Source: Neobacillus bataviensis
GTDB taxonomy: Bacteria > Bacillota > Bacilli > Bacillales_B > DSM-18226
Reading direction: 5' to 3'
Assembly: GCF_019969725.1 (NCBI RefSeq)
Contig: NZ_JAHXYW010000016.1
Span: 1-64,000, forward strand
Length of the DNA: 64,000 nt
Shown: positions 43,005 through 54,200 of the stretch, piece by piece
Layout of the letters: each line of letters opens with the position of its first letter
Numbering within the stretch: position 1 is the stretch's first letter
Program-made: the position numbers and the translations under genes
Notes under the pieces: model-generated
Database searches by the model: none
What the model was told of the DNA's origin: nothing
What the model saw: only the letters and a program-made list of their open reading frames with translations

Positions 43005-43130
43005 ATGGGAAAAGATTTATTTCAGGCTTTAATCAGAACAATAGATGGAATTGGAAATGGATTTAACGGTGCATATCTCCGCAAAACCACGATATATGAC
43101 AGTGGTAAAACCTTAAAAAAACAAGATTAG
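43005..43130 (+). CDS. 41-residue peptide, function unknown
   Basis: ATG 43005 sits 8 nt after GGGAG and opens MGKDLFQALIRTIDGIGNGF, then NGAYLRKTTIYDSGKTLKKQ and a final D. The N-terminal half is amphipathic and Gly-rich; the end is basic. No signal peptide. A CCCCCAA motif (42937-42941), like those before both subtilases, lies 68 nt upstream. It could be a small regulatory or antimicrobial-like peptide or a spurious frame; ribosome site and position favour a gene. Confidence 0.45.
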   Translation: MGKDLFQALIRTIDGIGNGFNGAYLRKTTIYDSGKTLKKQD

Positions 43131-43362
43131 ATGGTTAAAAGGATTGAGGTTTTTTCATTTTGCTGGATTGTGTGAAGTAAAACTTAACGTGTCATTCGGA
43201 AACTCGATATTCTCGATATTATCCAGAAAAAGTATAATAGGCCTACAGGGGGCGGTTGTGATTCAATTCACATAGCTTTCTGTCACTAATTGTAATTATT
43301 ATTTAATAATTTTCCGGTTCAGCGACAAAGAAAATGCAAAATAAAGATCAAATTTATCATAT

Positions 43363-43390
43363 TGGCCACAATCATGTGGTCTTTTTTGTG
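43363..43390 (+). terminator. Terminator-like hairpin
   Basis: GGCCACA-ATCA-TGTGGTC followed by TTTTTT, about 240 nt after the small peptide gene. The rest of 43131-43469 shows no gene. Confidence 0.6.
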
Positions 43391-43469
43391 TTCCCTCTAG
43401 TCTATATGACTTATTTTCTTCAAATATATTTATTAAAGTGTTTTATTGAAGGATTTATAAAGTTTATTT

Positions 43470-43655
43470 CCCCCAATTTTATTTTTTTGATTTTTAAAAA
43501 TTTCGACAAAATTACAGGAATTTCCCTAGAAAACAACTGAAAACTCTATTGAAATAACTGATTTTTCATCTTCATTTATCAAAATAGGCCTAATGGACCA
43601 TAGGCGAATCCCCCAATTTACTTTCCACTGCCTGCATGTACAATTTGAATTGTAT
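43470..43655 (+). promoter_or_regulatory. Regulatory region of subtilase 2, similar to that of subtilase 1
   Basis: CCCCCAAT at 43470; TTCGACAAAA (43502-43511), the 0A-box complement; AATCCCCCAATTTACT with CCCCC at 43610-43614; then TGCATGTACAATTTG. Order and approximate spacing are as upstream of subtilase 1, although the sequence between has diverged. Confidence 0.5.
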
Positions 43656-43682
43656 ATATTTTCAATAAAAGGAGCTGAGTTA

Positions 43683-46600
43683 ATGACAAAGAGTAAATTA
43701 AAGGCTTTAAAGGTGATGACCACTGCAGCTGTAACCTCAATAATTTTATCTTCATTTACAGCTTTTGCAGAAACTAGTGAACCTTCAACAGGTTCACAGC
43801 AAGCACAATATACAGCTAACCAAACCAAAATAGATCAAGTATTAAAACAATTGACACCTGAACAACGTAGAGCGATTCAAGATTTAACGAACACTGAAAC
43901 AACGGGACTTCAATTGTCCTCCACGACTGACTTAACAAGCGACCAAGAGATTTCTGTCATTATAGAGTTTAAAAATAGGCCTGCAAAAACGGCTGTTCAA
44001 ATAGAAAAATATAATGGTAGAGAGCTTAGTCTAGAGGACGCAGAGAAATCTGTAGTAGAAGACCATACTACCTTCAAGCAAGACTTAGAAGCTTTAAAGA
44101 TTAAAGGGAAAATAACTAGATCGTATACGCAAGTATATAACGGAGTTTCTATGACTCTTCCTGCAAACGAAGTAAAGAAATTATTAAAATCAAAAGCAGT
44201 AAAAAGTGTTTGGGAGAACCAAACAATTCAGTTGGATAGTACAACCGAGATCGCATCAGAAGGAACATCGGCGTACACGGGTAAGGATCCCCAAGAACTT
44301 ATGGGTATCGATAAACTACATAAAGAAGGAATTACAGGGAAAGGAGTTAAAATCGGGGTATTGGATACAGGTATAGATTATAATCACCCTGATTTAAAGG
44401 ATGCTTTTAAAGGTGGATATGATTTTGTTGATGATGATAATGACCCAATGGAAACGACTTATGAGGATTGGATAAATGCAGGGAAGCCTGAAAATGGTGG
44501 TCGCGCTTATTACACGGATCATGGAACGCATGTGTCTGGAATCATTGCTGGTCAGCAGAAAAATGATGCGATGTACTCGAAATTGGGCGTAGCACCAGAT
44601 GCTGATTTACATGTGTATCGTGTGTTGGGTCCCTATGCATCAGGAACCGAAGAGAATATTATTGCAGGTGTTGAACAGGCTGTAAAAGATAAAATGGATA
44701 TCATCAATATGTCTCTCGGAAATACTTATAATAGTCCTTTATCTCCAATTTCTGTTGCTGTCAATAATGCAGTTATATCAGGTGTGAATGCTATATTAGC
44801 GGCAGGAAATAGTGGAGGAGCCATGTATACAGTAGGTTCTCCAGCTGCTTCTCCATTGGCGATTACAGTAGGATCAACTAATACGGAAGTAGCTCTCCCT
44901 GGATTTTTTGGGACATTTAATACAACAAATAAACAAATTGCAGCTGAAATTCGTTATTGTACAACCGGATTTGGAATTGAATCCAGACTGCTTAAAGGTC
45001 AAACCATTGAGGTGGTTGATGCAAATTTCGGAACAATGGATGATTTCGCTAAAATAAATGTCAAAGACAAAATTGCCCTTATATCAACAGGAGGAGGCTT
45101 AACAGTTAGCCAGATGGTTGCCAATGCAAAAGAAAACGGCGCTAAAGCTATCTTCATCTTTGATAAGTTGGGCTCTGGATATATTACCGACAGACTCACA
45201 GAGATACCTGGCTATATTCCGGCTCAAATCATGTCAGGCGCGCAAGGAAAAGAAGTGAAAGAAGCCTTAAAAACAGGGCCAGCTTTCTTTACTTTCAATG
45301 AAATAAATGAAAAATATATGGCTTATGATGATACGATATCTTCCTTCAGCTCTCGCGGGCCAGTTTTAAATACGTACGATATCAAGCCGGAGGTTATGGC
45401 ACCAGGCGGTACGATTATGTCCACTGTATCAGATCATTATCGCGGAAAAAATTATTTAGGAAATTATAAATATGCTTACGATAAGTTCTCTGGAACTTCT
45501 ATGGCTACGCCACACGTTGTAGGTATAGCAGCCTTAATGCTACAAGCCAATCCAAAGCTTTCTCCTGAGGACGTAAAAAGTACTTTAATGAATACAGCAG
45601 ATACGGTTAAAGGCAGTTATACTTACAGCGTGTATGAAGTTGGAGCAGGACGGGTTGATGCATACGAAGCTGTTCATGCTGTTTCTTCCTTCGAGGTACA
45701 TGATGACACTTTCACCTTAAATGTAAACGATAAGGAAAGAAAGATGAAAGAAATTACAGGCGCATTGAGCTTTGGAACGTATTTTGCGAGTGAGAATGAT
45801 ATTACTGCAAATAAAGAAATTGAGATACAAAATAACAGCAGTCAAGAACAGACTTATGAAGTGAAAGTAAGCTACCAGACAACAAGAATGTCTAATGATG
45901 CCGTTCAAAACGGTGTAGTATTGGAAACAGCTCCTTCTGTGACATTGAAGGCAGGAGGAAAAGAAACCGTTTCTGCGGAAATCAAAGTTCCATCCACTGC
46001 GAAAAACGGCGGTTATGAAGGATATGTTACTTTTACAAATAAAGATAACGCAGATGATACCTATCAAATTCCATTTGCAATTCGGAAAGTAACTGAAGGT
46101 GTAAAATCTATCAATATCGCAAACACTTTGACGACTATCCAGGGAAGTGGAGGTACTAATGTTCTAGGAGGGAATTTTTCGTTAAATTCTCATATGAAAT
46201 CGATTGATATGTTTTTAACAGATGCAAAATCAGGTGAAGAGCTTGGATTTATCGGAAATTTTGATGGGGCTTGGATCAGCGAGAATACGACAACAAGCTT
46301 TGCTTTTAATGGAAATTATTATCCGTTTACCGATGATAAAAAGAACCCAATTTCCTATGATACACAAATGGCAGAACCGGGTTCCTATAATCTAAAATTT
46401 GTCTTTACAGATTATCAAGGAAAAGAAACGATTATCGAAAAACCGTTTGTCATTGATAATGAGATGCCAGCTATCGAAACAGAAATGCAAGATGGAATAA
46501 TTGAAATCGACCCTGCTTCACCAACGATTCAAATCAAGGGTAAAGTATATGATAAACAAATTGAAGATGCAGTGGCTCTCGGATTAGATGTAAAACAGGG

Positions 46601-47756
46601 CAATAACCGTCTTAATTATAAAACTGGCACCACACCTTATCCAATGACGCATACGGTAGATCAAATGGGGAACTTCAATTATACTACTACCTTACAAAAC
46701 TACCAACAAGTTCTGCCTATCAGTTTTTACACTCAAGACAGAGCTGGTCTTTCTTCTATACAGAAGGAATTCATTTTTGTTAAAAAAGGAATGAACTATA
46801 TTTCCACCATTCCTGATAAAAAACAAGTTAAAACCGGCGATGTAATCACTTTTACATCCAAAGCAAACAACAGCACAAGCTGGAAGGAAGCGAAATGGAA
46901 CTATCAGTTCAACAAAGATTATCTTGCGATCGAATCAGTTGAAGTTCCAGAAGAGCTGAAAGATAAGGTTACATTGGTAACGACAGAAACTAGCAGTGGT
47001 CTATCAGTCTCACTTAAGACACTTTCAGGTACCATCCCAGCATCTGCAACACTTCCTTTATTACAAGTAAAAGCAAAAGTCAAAGAAGATAAGTTCATCG
47101 ATACTTACGTTAATATGTCAGTAACAAATGCAATTTATACAGCTGAGAACGGCACAAATACAACTGCAGTTTCAGCTCATCCGTCTGTAAAAGTATGGCC
47201 AAAATATTCCCAGATAAATGGAGATATGAATGGGGAAGGAATCTATTATAGAGATGGATATGGGCAACTACTCACTATGTATGTCAACTATCTTGCATTA
47301 GGTGCGAAAGTAACCGTAAAGGACGAGCTGGGCAACACGTATGAAGGGAAAGTAACTGCCGATGCTAAGTTTACAGTGAACGGATTGCCTTCTGATCGTA
47401 AAAAATTAACATTACAGTTTGATGTACCAGGTCATTTTACAATCGAGAAATCATTCACAATCGGCCGTGAAGGTGGAATTGGGGAACAGCGATTGCTTTC
47501 TTTTAAATCAGCCAAAGCCGGCGATGTCAATAAAGACAGCTTGATTGATATTGATGACGCAGTTTATTTAAAAACCAATTGGAATACATCCGATCGCAGC
47601 GCGGACATCAACTTCGACGGAATCGTAGATATGAAAGATATGAATTATATCGTGAAAAACTATCAACTTGAAAATCCAACAGTGAAACCAGCTAAAACAC
47701 CTAAAGAAAACGCAAATGGTAAAACGCTGGAGGAAATTATTAGTTCATTAAAGTAA
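43683..47756 (+). CDS. Large secreted subtilisin-like protease with C-terminal dockerin-like domain (2)
   Basis: 1,357 residues from ATG 43683, which follows AAAGGAG by 8 nt; the frame stays open 30 codons upstream without a ribosome site. A signal peptide (AVTSIILSSFTAFAE) is followed by a propeptide (EISVIIEFKNRPAKTAV, YNGVSMTLPANEV). The triad is D228 (GVLDTGIDYNHPDL), H283 (DHGTHVSGIIAG) and S606 (GTSMATPHVVG), with a PA-type insert. Long Ig/Fn3-like tail. The dockerin-like end is GDVNKDSLIDIDDA with DINFDGIVDMKD. Same domain order as the first subtilase, so a tandem duplication followed by divergence. Secreted, likely Ca-stabilised; substrates unknown. Confidence 0.9.
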   Translation: MTKSKLKALKVMTTAAVTSIILSSFTAFAETSEPSTGSQQAQYTANQTKIDQVLKQLTPEQRRAIQDLTNTETTGLQLSSTTDLTSDQEISVIIEFKNRPAKTAVQIEKYNGRELSLEDAEKSVVEDHTTFKQDLEALKIKGKITRSYTQVYNGVSMTLPANEVKKLLKSKAVKSVWENQTIQLDSTTEIASEGTSAYTGKDPQELMGIDKLHKEGITGKGVKIGVLDTGIDYNHPDLKDAFKGGYDFVDDDNDPMETTYEDWINAGKPENGGRAYYTDHGTHVSGIIAGQQKNDAMYSKLGVAPDADLHVYRVLGPYASGTEENIIAGVEQAVKDKMDIINMSLGNTYNSPLSPISVAVNNAVISGVNAILAAGNSGGAMYTVGSPAASPLAITVGSTNTEVALPGFFGTFNTTNKQIAAEIRYCTTGFGIESRLLKGQTIEVVDANFGTMDDFAKINVKDKIALISTGGGLTVSQMVANAKENGAKAIFIFDKLGSGYITDRLTEIPGYIPAQIMSGAQGKEVKEALKTGPAFFTFNEINEKYMAYDDTISSFSSRGPVLNTYDIKPEVMAPGGTIMSTVSDHYRGKNYLGNYKYAYDKFSGTSMATPHVVGIAALMLQANPKLSPEDVKSTLMNTADTVKGSYTYSVYEVGAGRVDAYEAVHAVSSFEVHDDTFTLNVNDKERKMKEITGALSFGTYFASENDITANKEIEIQNNSSQEQTYEVKVSYQTTRMSNDAVQNGVVLETAPSVTLKAGGKETVSAEIKVPSTAKNGGYEGYVTFTNKDNADDTYQIPFAIRKVTEGVKSINIANTLTTIQGSGGTNVLGGNFSLNSHMKSIDMFLTDAKSGEELGFIGNFDGAWISENTTTSFAFNGNYYPFTDDKKNPISYDTQMAEPGSYNLKFVFTDYQGKETIIEKPFVIDNEMPAIETEMQDGIIEIDPASPTIQIKGKVYDKQIEDAVALGLDVKQGNNRLNYKTGTTPYPMTHTVDQMGNFNYTTTLQNYQQVLPISFYTQDRAGLSSIQKEFIFVKKGMNYISTIPDKKQVKTGDVITFTSKANNSTSWKEAKWNYQFNKDYLAIESVEVPEELKDKVTLVTTETSSGLSVSLKTLSGTIPASATLPLLQVKAKVKEDKFIDTYVNMSVTNAIYTAENGTNTTAVSAHPSVKVWPKYSQINGDMNGEGIYYRDGYGQLLTMYVNYLALGAKVTVKDELGNTYEGKVTADAKFTVNGLPSDRKKLTLQFDVPGHFTIEKSFTIGREGGIGEQRLLSFKSAKAGDVNKDSLIDIDDAVYLKTNWNTSDRSADINFDGIVDMKDMNYIVKNYQLENPTVKPAKTPKENANGKTLEEIISSLK

Positions 47757-47833
47757 TTTATTACAAATTGTTTTTGTCAAAGATCAGATGTTCGGTACAG
47801 AAGGAGTTTTAATATATAATAATAGAGGTTCGC

Positions 47834-47857
47834 TTCCTCACATATGTGTCTGAGGAA
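47834..47857 (+). other. Small stem-loop downstream of subtilase 2
   Basis: TTCCTCA-CATATGTGTC-TGAGGAA with the inner CACATATGTG self-complementary. No T-run. Confidence 0.5.
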
Positions 47858-47944
47858 AGTGTTTGGTAGGTTCATCATACTATGTATCCACGCTTTCCCA
47901 AGATTAAGAAACAAGAAAACTAAATTAAATTTCACAGATATGCT

Positions 47945-47982
47945 AAAAACGCCTTCAAAATAAATTTTGAAGGCGTTTTTTA
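47945..47982 (+). terminator. Terminator separating subtilase 2 from the Tc locus
   Basis: AAAACGCCTTCAAAAT / ATTTTGAAGGCGTTTT and a T-run, about 190 nt after the subtilase stop. Confidence 0.88.
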
Positions 47983-48123
47983 TATATTAATCTATTTAAT
48001 AATTTTGCAAAAAAAATTCAATCTAAAAAGTACAAGTGAAACTTCAATAGATTTACTAGTTACCTTGTAGTGAAAAATGTTGAAATTACTCGAAAAAACC
48101 TTTTTTTTGTAAAAAGATTTTAA

Positions 48124-48158
48124 TTTACAAAATTCTCCTAAGTTACCATAATTATGGT
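48124..48158 (+). promoter_or_regulatory. Sigma-A-type promoter with a perfect palindrome over the -10 (Tc locus)
   Basis: TTTACA (48124-48129), a 17-nt spacer and CATAAT (48147-48152). The 14-bp perfect palindrome ACCATAATTATGGT (48145-48158) covers the -10 and the expected start region, a classic repressor position. It is the only promoter-like element I see before the Tc genes. Confidence 0.6.
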
Positions 48159-48167
48159 GTGATTGAA

Positions 48168-48245
48168 ATGCAGTGTATGAGTTATCCGGAATTTCTTAAA
48201 AAATTGAACAATAATGAATTTAACCCGCTAAATGTTGATGATTGA
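48168..48245 (+). CDS. 25-residue leader peptide candidate upstream of the Tc genes
   Basis: ATG 48168 reads MQCMSYPEFLKKLNNNEFNP and then LNVDD before TGA 48243-48245. GGTG lies 8-12 nt upstream. The stop is immediately before AGAGGTG, the ribosome site of the toxin gene, so translation of the leader could control access to it. It has no rare-codon run. Could also be chance. Confidence 0.4.
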   Translation: MQCMSYPEFLKKLNNNEFNPLNVDD

Positions 48246-48259
48246 AAGAGGTGATAAAA

Positions 48260-51200
48260 ATGAAAAAAGAAAATGAAAACTCAAAGTCCTCTCAATTTCT
48301 CAAAACAGATGGAGGTAAAACAAAGTCCAATGGCATTGAGGTTCCTTCCATTTCTTTACCAAAAGGCGGAGGTGCCATTAAAGGAATTGATGAGAAGTTT
48401 TCTGTAAATGCGGTAAATGGAACTGCTACCTTTTCCATCCCCCTTCCGTTCTCTCAAACGAGGGGCGGCGCTTCCCCTTCTTTAAATTTAACTTATAATT
48501 CAGGCGGAGGAAATGGTATTTTCGGTTTGGGATGGACTTTAAGCCTGCCGAACATAAAACGCAAAACAGAAAAAGGTCTACCCCAATATCTTGATAATGT
48601 GGATTCGGATACTTTCCTTTTTTCAGAAGCTGAAGACCTTGTTCCGGAATTCACCAAAAAGGAAGATGGCAGTTTTCATATAGATATGGATGGGAATTAC
48701 ATCATCAAGGAAAAAGATTCCCCAGACGGCTTATTCACGATTAGGTTTTATAGACCTCGTATTGAAGGCCTATTTGCCAGAATTGAGAGGTGGTCGGGGA
48801 AAACATCACAAGAAATCAAATGGCGTGTCATTACAAAAGAGAATGTAACGACACTTTTTGGATGGAGTGTCGCTTCAAGAATTTCCGACCCAAAGGATGC
48901 TAATAAAATATTTGAATGGCTGCCTGAATTTGTCTTCGATGACAAGGGCAATTGCACGCATTTTATTTATAAGAAAGAAGATGGTAAAGGATGTAACACT
49001 TCGTTGTTGCACAATCGAAATCGCGTGGAAAACGGGAATATTACATACACCAATCTGTATTTAGAGAAGGTGCTTTACGGGAACAAAACACCATACAAAA
49101 AACTAAATGACGCCTATCCAAATGAAACAGATTTCCTGTTCCAAACGGTATTTGATTACGGAGAATATGACAGTAACCCCCCTTATACAAAAGTGAAGGA
49201 ATGGGATTTTAGAACCGATGCCTTTTCAGAATATAAGGCAGGTTTTGAAATCAGGACCACAAGACTTTGCAGACGAGTATTACTGTTTCATTATTTTGCT
49301 GAACTTCCCGGCGGTTCGGCTTTAGTAAAATCCCTCAACCTAGGATACAACTCCGCAAGCAAAGCGGATTTTACCTTCTTAACCTCCATCACCGATAATG
49401 GATACATCAAGAAACCGGACGGGACATACACACATAAACACATGCCTCCTTTGGAGTTTGATTATCAGCAACATGATTGGAACAAAGATGTCAAGGCCAT
49501 ATCACCTGATGCTCTCATTCATGCACCTGCGGGATTGGAGGATCCGCTCTATCAATTCGTTGACTTATTCAACGAAGGTCTTTCAGGCATTCTGACCGAA
49601 CAGGGAGAAGGCTGGTTTTTTAAACACAATTTGCGCGACGGAACGTTTGGACCGGCAAAGCTGGTGTCACCGAAACCTTCTTTTACAGGTCTAGGTTCAC
49701 AGCTGCAATTAATGGATCTGGATGCGGATGGAAGCAAACAACTGGTCACTATGAACAGTGTACCAAAAGGATTTTTTGAATTGAGTGACACTGAACAGTG
49801 GCAGGCTTTCCGGACTTTTGAAAACATGCCCAATATCAATATGGAGGATCCCAATGTCCGGATGGTTGACCTTAATGGGGATGGAAAACCGGAGATTTTG
49901 ATTTCTGAAGATCACGTGTTCACCTGGTATGATTCAGCGGGAAGAAAAGGATTTGAAAGTTCTCAGAAAATGTGTAAGCCCTTTGATGAAGAAACCGGTC
50001 CTAATCTCGTCTTCGCCGATCCGGAACAAACTGTCTTTTTGGCGGACATGTCCGGCGATGGCTTGACGGATATCGTCAGAATAAGAAATGGGGAGGTTTG
50101 CTATTGGCCAAACCTCGGTTACGGAAGATTCGGCCCTAAAGTGTGGATGGACCATGCTCCGGTTTTTGACCATCCTGATGCATTTAATCCATCGTACTTG
50201 CGTTTGTCCGATATTGACGGCTCAGGTACCACCGATTTGATTTATTTGGGAAAGAACAAATTTACCTGTTGGATGAATTTAAGCGGAAACGCGTTCGACC
50301 CGACGCCATTTGAAATCGATCTCTTCCCGGAAATTCATCATGATTCCAACATCACGGTCAACGATTTGCTGGGCAACGGCGTTGCCTGTATCGTCTGGTC
50401 AAGCACTCTTGCCAAGGATGCCTATTCGCCAATGAAATACATAGACCTGATGGGCGGAAAAAAACCCCACATCATGATTTCCTACAAAAACAATCTTGGC
50501 AAAGAGGTCCATCTGGAGTATACTCCCTCGACTAAATTCTACATCGAAGACAAGCTCGCAGGCAGACCGTGGGTTACCAAGCTGCATTTTCCAGTACACT
50601 GTATTTCAAAAACGGAAACAATCGATAAAATTTCGGGTTACAGGTTTGTCAGTTCCTATCGGTACCGTCACGGCTATTATGATCATGCCGAAAGAGAATT
50701 CAGGGGTTTTGGCATGGCAGAACAAATGGATACCGAAGATTTTGAACAATGGGCCAAGAGCGATGCGAGCAATATCGTGGACAAAAATCTGCATCAGGAA
50801 CCGGTTGTTACAAAAAGATGGTTTCATACTGGAGCCTTCGTCGGCAGGGAAAATCTTCTTAATCCGTTTGCTCATGAATATTGGTATGAGGAAATGGCAA
50901 GGCAGGGCTTTGATGATGTTTCCAACTATGAAGCTAATTTACCCGATGCCCAGATCATTGCCGCACCGGGATTGTCACCAGCCTTGATCGATCATCTCAA
51001 CGCTCAGGAATGGAGGGAGGCTTTGCGTGCATGCAAAGGCCAGGGCTTGCGTTCAGAAACGTTTGCTCTCGATTCCCCGATACTAGGAGCGAAATCTGAC
51101 CAAATAAAAAAACAACTCACACCCTATTCCGTAGCAACGCATAATTGCATAATCGAACTGCTTCAGCCAAAAGGGCAAAACAAGCATGCCATTTTTGTCG

Positions 51201-54200
51201 TTAAAGAACGAGAAGCCATCAACTATAGCTACGAGCGGAACACTGAGGACCCACGCATTACACATACTCTTAACATCAAACTAGATGAATATGGGAATGT
51301 GTTAGAATCAGCCACGGTGGTTTATCCGAGAATCAAAGCGGATCGTTCCTTGCCCATCGAAACACAGGAAGTTCAGAGCAAAACACTGATTACCTATATG
51401 CATGGAAGCTTCACCAACGATATTGATACTCCGTCTTCATACAGACTAAGACTACCTGCAGAAGTGAAGACTTACGAGTTAAAGAATGTTGCAAAAAGCA
51501 AGCAATTCTATTCCGTGAATGATTTCGAGAATGTTCTTGCGGCTGCGGTTGAAGTGGATTACCATCTAACGGACCATCAACCTGTACAAGATACTTCTCA
51601 GAAAAGATTGATTGAACATACACGCACCCTCTATCGAAGCAGCAATGCCAAGGATGCCCTTCCTTTATATAGGCTGGCAGAATTGGCGCTTCCGTATGAA
51701 AGCTATCAATTAGCCTACACGCCGGCTCTTATAAACGATATTTTTGACGTAAAGGTTGACGAAAGCTTGATGCTGGAGGGCAAATTCACACGCCTTGAAG
51801 GCAGTGACTGTTGGTGGATCCGAACGGGGACCGTCCAATTTATCGACATTGGGGAGGACGAAGCCGACGCTCAAAACCGTTTTTATGTTCCTGTTTCCTA
51901 TACGGATGCTTACGATGCCGAGACAAAGTTAAAATACGATACCAATTATCTATTCATCGTAGAAACCGAGGACTCTTTAGGGAATAAAACAACGGTGGAC
52001 CTTTTTAATTACAGAACGCTTAAACCACAACGGATGAAAGACCCGAATCACAATATTTTTGAAGTAATCGAGGATGAATTGGGCTTGGTCAAAGCTATGG
52101 CGGTATACGGAAAAGGAAATGAAGCTGACGACCTTCTTGGCTTGTATGAGTTTACTTCTCCAACTGAAGACGAACTGGTTCATGATTTCTTCCATTCGAC
52201 AGCTTCCGACGTGTTGGTTGCGAATGGAAAAGAATTACTGAACCATGCTACGGCAAGATTCGTTTATGACTTCTTCGCATACCGAAATTTGGGCAAACCG
52301 GCGGTTGTCGCCTCCATTGCAAGGGAGGAGCATTTCAAGATAATCAACGATTCGCCCGTGCAGATCAGCTTTGAATATTCCAATGGCCTCGGACAAGTCG
52401 TGATGAAGAAATCTCAGGCAGAACCGGGGCCAGCAATGCAAGTGGTAGTGCACTCCGACGATTCCTACACTGTTTCCAATATTGATACTTCCAAGCTGAG
52501 CCAGAAGCAGCTAAGATGGATCGGCAGCGGAAGGACTGTATTCAACAACAAAGGCAATGCCATCAAACAATACGAACCATACTTTTCGGTCACGCACAGC
52601 TACGAAGATCAGAAGGAATTGGTGGAAATCGGGGTTACCCCCATTATGTATTACGATGCACCAGGAAGGCTCATTAGGACCAAAATGCCCGACGGTACTT
52701 TGTCTCGCACGGAATTCGATTCATGGAAACAAGCCGTATACGACCAAAATGATACGGTATTGGAGTCGACTTGGTATTCCAAACGCATCAATCGCCTGAT
52801 CGATGCGGAGCTCATTGCGGAAGGCAAGGACCCGGAGCGGGAAAAAGCGGCGGCTGATAAAGCTGCTAGGCATGCCGGATCTCCGAATGTTCTGCATTTA
52901 GATACGCTCGGCAGACCTGTTTTGTTGATTGAACATAATAAAGATTTGACAACCAATGATGATGAATTTTACCTGACTATTGTCGAACTCGATATCGAAG
53001 GCAATCTGCGCAAGCTGACTGACGCACGCGGAAACGTCGTGATGCAGTATAAATACGATATGCTGGGCAACAAGGTGTATCAGCAAAGCATAGATGCCGG
53101 TAAGCGGTGGTTGCTGCAGAATATTTTGGGTATCTCACTGCGGTCCTGGGATGAACGGAACCACGAATTTCAATATTTTTACGATATTCTGCATCGGCCG
53201 ACACACAGTAAGGTTATTGGCGGTGATGGAGATCAACCTCTTAACCATATATTTGAGCGGATCTTTTACGGAGAAGGTGAGGCAGATCCCGAACGAAATA
53301 ACCTTAGGGGACAGGTAATCAGGCATTATGATACTGGAGGGGTTGTGGAAATGCCTGAATATGATTTTAAAGGGCAGCCAAAATCCACTACCCGTAAGCT
53401 ATTCAATAATTATAAAGCCGTAACCAACTGGATAGACACTAACTTAGTAACAGATCTTGAATCCGAAAGCTTTACCTTTATTACCGAGAAAGATGCACTT
53501 GGAAGAATTACGAAACAAATTGCACCGGATGGGAGCGTTATCACTTCGACGTACAACGAAGCGGGACTGCTTAATGGCACAAGCGTCACTCATTCGGGAT
53601 CAACTGTTGCTTCTGTTTATATTAAGGACATTCAATACAACGAAAAAGGCCAAAGAAATGAAATTATTTATGGCAACGATGTAATTGAGAGATTTTATTA
53701 TGACAAGGAAACTTTCCAGATGAGAAGGATTGAAACCAAACGCAGCAATAATGATCCGCTGCAGGATTGGAATTACACATTTGATCCTGTAGGAAATCTT
53801 ACTCATATCGAAGACAAAAACATTCCTGTTGTGTTCTTTGACAATCAGAAAGTTACCGGGGTCACCACCTATACTTACGATGCCCTTTATCGTCTGGCGG
53901 AGGCAACAGGCAGAGAAAACAATACACTTTTGACTTTTGACAGTAAAGACAATTGGAACGACGCCCCCTTCAAGCGGCAAGTACACCCCGGTGATCCGAT
54001 GGCAATGCGGAATTACACTCAAAGTTACAGCTACGACGCAATCGGCAATATCCTGAAAATGCGCCATCAAGCATCTGGAAACAACTGGACAAGGGATTAT
54101 ACCTACCAGGCTTCGAATAATCGTTTGTCCAGCACAGTAATCGGTGCAACTACTTACAGCTACTCGCACCATCCGCGACATGGCTTTATAACCGCCATGC

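Noticed and set aside
47840..48120. PlcR-type or other known virulence box before the Tc locus
   Set aside because: No TATGnAnnnnTnCATA-like sequence could be found in the region.
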